DNA from: Kiritimatiellia bacterium
GTDB lineage: Bacteria > Verrucomicrobiota > Kiritimatiellia > RFP12 > UBA3636
Reading direction: 5' to 3'
Assembly (NCBI GenBank): GCA_017476965.1
Contig: JAFUXX010000263.1
Location: 1-9,603 of the forward strand
DNA length: 9,603 nt
A program made the translations under genes and the position numbers. The notes beneath the pieces are model-generated. The model was not told where the DNA came from and ran no database searches. It saw nothing but the letters and a program-made list of their open reading frames with translations. Positions 7,736-9,603 of the stretch are shown in pieces (the stretch's first letter is position 1; each line of letters starts with the position of its first letter).

Positions 7736-7888
7736 ATGCCCCGCGAACTAGCCATCATGGAATGCACGGTTTGCCATCGCCGCAACTACACGACGACGCG
7801 CAACAAGAAGAACCAGCCCCAGCGCCTGGAGCTGCTGAAGTTCTGCCCCCACGACCGCAAGCGCACCCCGCACAAAGAGGTCAAGTAG
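7736..7888 (+). CDS. rpmG: 50S ribosomal protein L33
   Basis: A 50-residue protein matching bacterial L33, a small large-subunit protein. The body RNYTTTRNKKNQPQRLELLKFCP followed by a basic HKEVK tail is diagnostic. The ATG at 7736 is chosen because a GGAG ribosome site (7724-7727) lies 8 bp upstream; an internal ATG at 7757 would give 43 residues. It resembles the zinc-ribbon (C+) form, with CTVC at residues 10-13 and a third Cys in KFCPHD, but the usual fourth Cys is replaced (CPHD rather than CPxC). It stands 19 bp before tRNA-Trp, the classical rpmG-trnW-secE-nusG order, and is probably co-transcribed with these genes. Confidence 0.95.
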   Translation: MPRELAIMECTVCHRRNYTTTRNKKNQPQRLELLKFCPHDRKRTPHKEVK

Positions 7889-7907
7889 CCAACAAACCAT
7901 TTCACAC

Positions 7908-7983
<76 letters not shown>

Positions 7984-8068
7984 CTTTGAAGCCGGCCCGG
8001 CCGCCCATGCCAGGGGAAACGGTCTCCCCCGACGGGGCGGCGCAATTTTGGAAAAGGAACGAATCGAG

Positions 8069-8278
8069 ATGAGCAAAGCCGCAGACTCCGTGAAGTCGTT
8101 CGGGAATTTCCTGCGCGAGTGCCGCGCGGAAGCCGGCAAGATTTCCTGGCCGTCGCGCCACGAACTGGTCGGCTCCGTGTGGGTCGTGGCCTCCCTGATC
8201 CTCCTGCTCTCCGCGTTCGTGTTCGTCTGCGACACCGTTCTGGCGAAGGTCGTCGAGGCGCTCGTTTCCCTCGGCTAG
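8069..8278 (+). CDS. secE: Preprotein translocase subunit SecE
   Basis: A 69-residue inner-membrane protein, the usual short single-span SecE that clamps SecY in the SecYEG channel. The cytoplasmic amphipathic segment carries the family signature (FLRECRAEAGKISWPSRHEL, residues 14-33, compare E..KV.WPSR.E). One membrane segment follows at about 36-56 (SVWVVASLILLLSAFVFVC). The ATG at 8069 is chosen over an in-frame TTG at 8048 because AAGGA (8054-8058) lies 10 bp upstream and the product then has typical length. Its place between tRNA-Trp and nusG is the standard bacterial arrangement. Confidence 0.95.
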   Translation: MSKAADSVKSFGNFLRECRAEAGKISWPSRHELVGSVWVVASLILLLSAFVFVCDTVLAKVVEALVSLG

Positions 8279-8315
8279 GCTTCCATCCAAGTTTCCAACG
8301 TTTCCGGTTTTTGCC

Positions 8316-8993
8316 ATGAGCATGCAGTGGTTCGTCCTGAACACTCTCACGGGGCAGGAGCAGAAGGTCCAGAAGATGCTCAAGGCCAAGGCCTCGGAGG
8401 GCGTCGTGGACCTCACGCCCTTCGTTGGCGAGACGCTCGTCCCCACCGAAAAGGTGGTTTCGCAGCGCAACGGCCGCAAGGCCACGGTGACGCGCAAGCT
8501 CTTCCCGGGCTACGTGTTCGCCGAGCTGGGCCTCTACCGCGACGCGCCGCGCTGCAAGCAGCTCAACAAGGCGCTCTGGGAGTACGTGAACGGTCTCCAG
8601 GGCGTGATCGGCTTCCTCGGCGCGGAGCGCAACGCCCGCGGCGAGATGGTCCGCCCGCCCGTGCCGATGACGGCGGAAGAGGTCGCGAACATCCGCGCCA
8701 CCGGCGGCGCCACGGCGGAAAAGCCGCGGCCCGAGGTCGCGTACGAGCCCGGCGAGCTGGTCAAGATCGCGGACGGCCCGTTCCTCAACTCCGTCGGCGT
8801 GGTGCAGTCCGTCGATCCGGAGCGCGGCCGCCTCACGGTCGCCGTCACGCTCTTCGGCGGCGACACTCCGGTCGACCTCGAGTACTGGCAGGTCCAGCGC
8901 CACGCGCCGGAGGCGGAAAAGCCCGCCCCCGCGCCCGCTCCCGAAGCGGCGGATTCGCCCGAGGCCGCGTTCGATTCGCTTCCCACGTTCTAG
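8316..8993 (+). CDS. nusG: Transcription termination/antitermination protein NusG
   Basis: A 225-residue NusG. The NGN domain (residues ~3-125), which binds the RNA polymerase clamp, starts QWFVLNTLTGQEQKV and contains the conserved KLFPGYVFAEL (61-71) and GLQGVIGFLG (93-102). A variable linker follows, then the KOW domain (~143-195: EPGELVKIADGPF, the FGGDTPVDLEY core, WQVQ), which contacts Rho or ribosomal protein S10. Beyond the KOW domain is an unusual ~28-residue Pro/Ala/Glu-rich tail (197-225). E. coli NusG, 181 residues, ends near the KOW domain. The ATG at 8316 gives MSMQWF; ATG 8322 is an alternative. No strong Shine-Dalgarno is seen for either. It follows secE by 37 bp and precedes an acyltransferase by 16 bp, so all are probably in one operon. 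Confidence 0.96.
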   Translation: MSMQWFVLNTLTGQEQKVQKMLKAKASEGVVDLTPFVGETLVPTEKVVSQRNGRKATVTRKLFPGYVFAELGLYRDAPRCKQLNKALWEYVNGLQGVIGFLGAERNARGEMVRPPVPMTAEEVANIRATGGATAEKPRPEVAYEPGELVKIADGPFLNSVGVVQSVDPERGRLTVAVTLFGGDTPVDLEYWQVQRHAPEAEKPAPAPAPEAADSPEAAFDSLPTF

Positions 8994-9009
8994 CGACGGA
9001 GCTCCCGCC

Positions 9010-9603
9010 TTGTCGCGCGGAAGTTCCGCGGCCGGTCCGCGAAAGCAAACGCCCCGCGCAAAGCGCGGCAGGCGCTTCCGCCGCGCGTTGGCGACCGCTC
9101 TCCAGAACGCGCTGCTCGCGGCCGGCGCCGCTGTCGTGCCGCTGCTTTCCCGCCGCGGGGAGCTGCGCCTCGCCCGGGCGATAGCGTGGTTCATGTGCCG
9201 CCCGCTCTTCCGGTTCTACCGCTACGCCCGGACGAATCTCGACGTCGCGTGGGGCGACTCGCTTTCGCCCGAAGCCAAGGACCGCATGCTCAAGGAGAGC
9301 TTCCGCAGCGCGGCGCTCGTGATCACGGACTACTTCTGGTTCGCCCGCCGCACGGAGGAGCGCCTGCGCCGCCACGTCGAGGTGGGCGACGAAACGATGG
9401 AGCGCTGGATTTCCGGCGATTTCCCCGGGGTTTTCGTGACGGCCCACATCGGCAACTGGGAGCTTGCCGGGCTCGCGATCGCTTCGCGCGGCCGCAGCCT
9501 GTGGAGCGTTTTCAAGCCGCTCGGCAGCGCCGCGGTGGCGCGCAGGATGCGGAAGTTCCGCGGGGCCGGCGGCCAGCGCGTGATCCCGCGCGAGGGCGCG
9601 ATG
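9010..9603 (+). CDS. LpxL/HtrB-type lysophospholipid (lipid A) acyltransferase, 3' end outside window
   Basis: The frame is open from a TTG at 9010 to the window end (198 codons visible of a usual ~300). The TTG start is supported by ACGGAG (8996-9001), 8 bp upstream; the next in-frame ATG is at 9193 and would remove the N-terminal membrane-anchor region. The N-terminus is strongly basic and then hydrophobic (ALATALQNALLAAGAAVVPLL, ~26-46). The region RYARTNLDVAWGDSLSPEAKDRMLKESFRSAALVITDYFWF fits the family. The catalytic motif H-X4-E is seen as His146 to Glu151 in TAHIGNWELAGLA, followed by VFKPLGSAAVARRMRKFR. Family members transfer acyl chains to lipid A precursors at the inner membrane; the exact acyl donor and position cannot be read here. 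It is tightly coupled to nusG. Confidence 0.88.
   Translation, partial: MSRGSSAAGPRKQTPRAKRGRRFRRALATALQNALLAAGAAVVPLLSRRGELRLARAIAWFMCRPLFRFYRYARTNLDVAWGDSLSPEAKDRMLKESFRSAALVITDYFWFARRTEERLRRHVEVGDETMERWISGDFPGVFVTAHIGNWELAGLAIASRGRSLWSVFKPLGSAAVARRMRKFRGAGGQRVIPREGAM

Overview
This GC-rich window looks like a bacterial chromosome segment from a Gram-negative member of the PVC superphylum. Kiritimatiellota (gut or sediment type) is my best guess. The reasons are the codon and amino-acid style, a large secreted multidomain protein and a passenger-like beta-repeat protein typical of that group, a GH-A glycosidase, and a lipid A-type acyltransferase implying an outer membrane. The phylum call is inference; the window has no rRNA.

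Layout. (1) Positions 1-2264, plus strand: the 3' part of a clan GH-A (GH5-like) glycosidase, cut by the left edge. A 9-bp tandem repeat lies in frame inside it at 1675-1737. (2) Positions 2265-2438: the gap between convergent genes, almost filled by a second array of the same 9-bp family. CTAG recurs 17 times at exact 9-bp spacing from 2295 to 2442, and the last CTAG carries the stop codon of the minus-strand gene. (3) Positions 2439-7538, minus strand: two exported proteins 12 bp apart, probably one operon. The upstream gene (962 aa) joins a phytase-like beta-propeller to LamG-like, InlB-B-like and MBG-like modules. The downstream gene (732 aa) is an autotransporter-passenger-like beta-repeat protein with no visible barrel or sorting signal. 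(4) Positions 7539-7735: a divergent promoter region. (5) Positions 7736-9603, plus strand: a compact housekeeping cluster, rpmG, tRNA-Trp(CCA), secE and nusG, followed by a 3'-truncated LpxL/HtrB-type acyltransferase, where most bacteria would have rplK.

How it fits together. The right half is translation, secretion and transcription-elongation machinery, probably read from one sigma70-like promoter upstream of rpmG. The left half is envelope and carbohydrate biology: polysaccharide cleavage plus large exported proteins. The most unusual element is the CTAG-phased 9-bp repeat, present both as an in-frame coding insertion and as a non-coding array between convergent stops. I know of no named family matching it.
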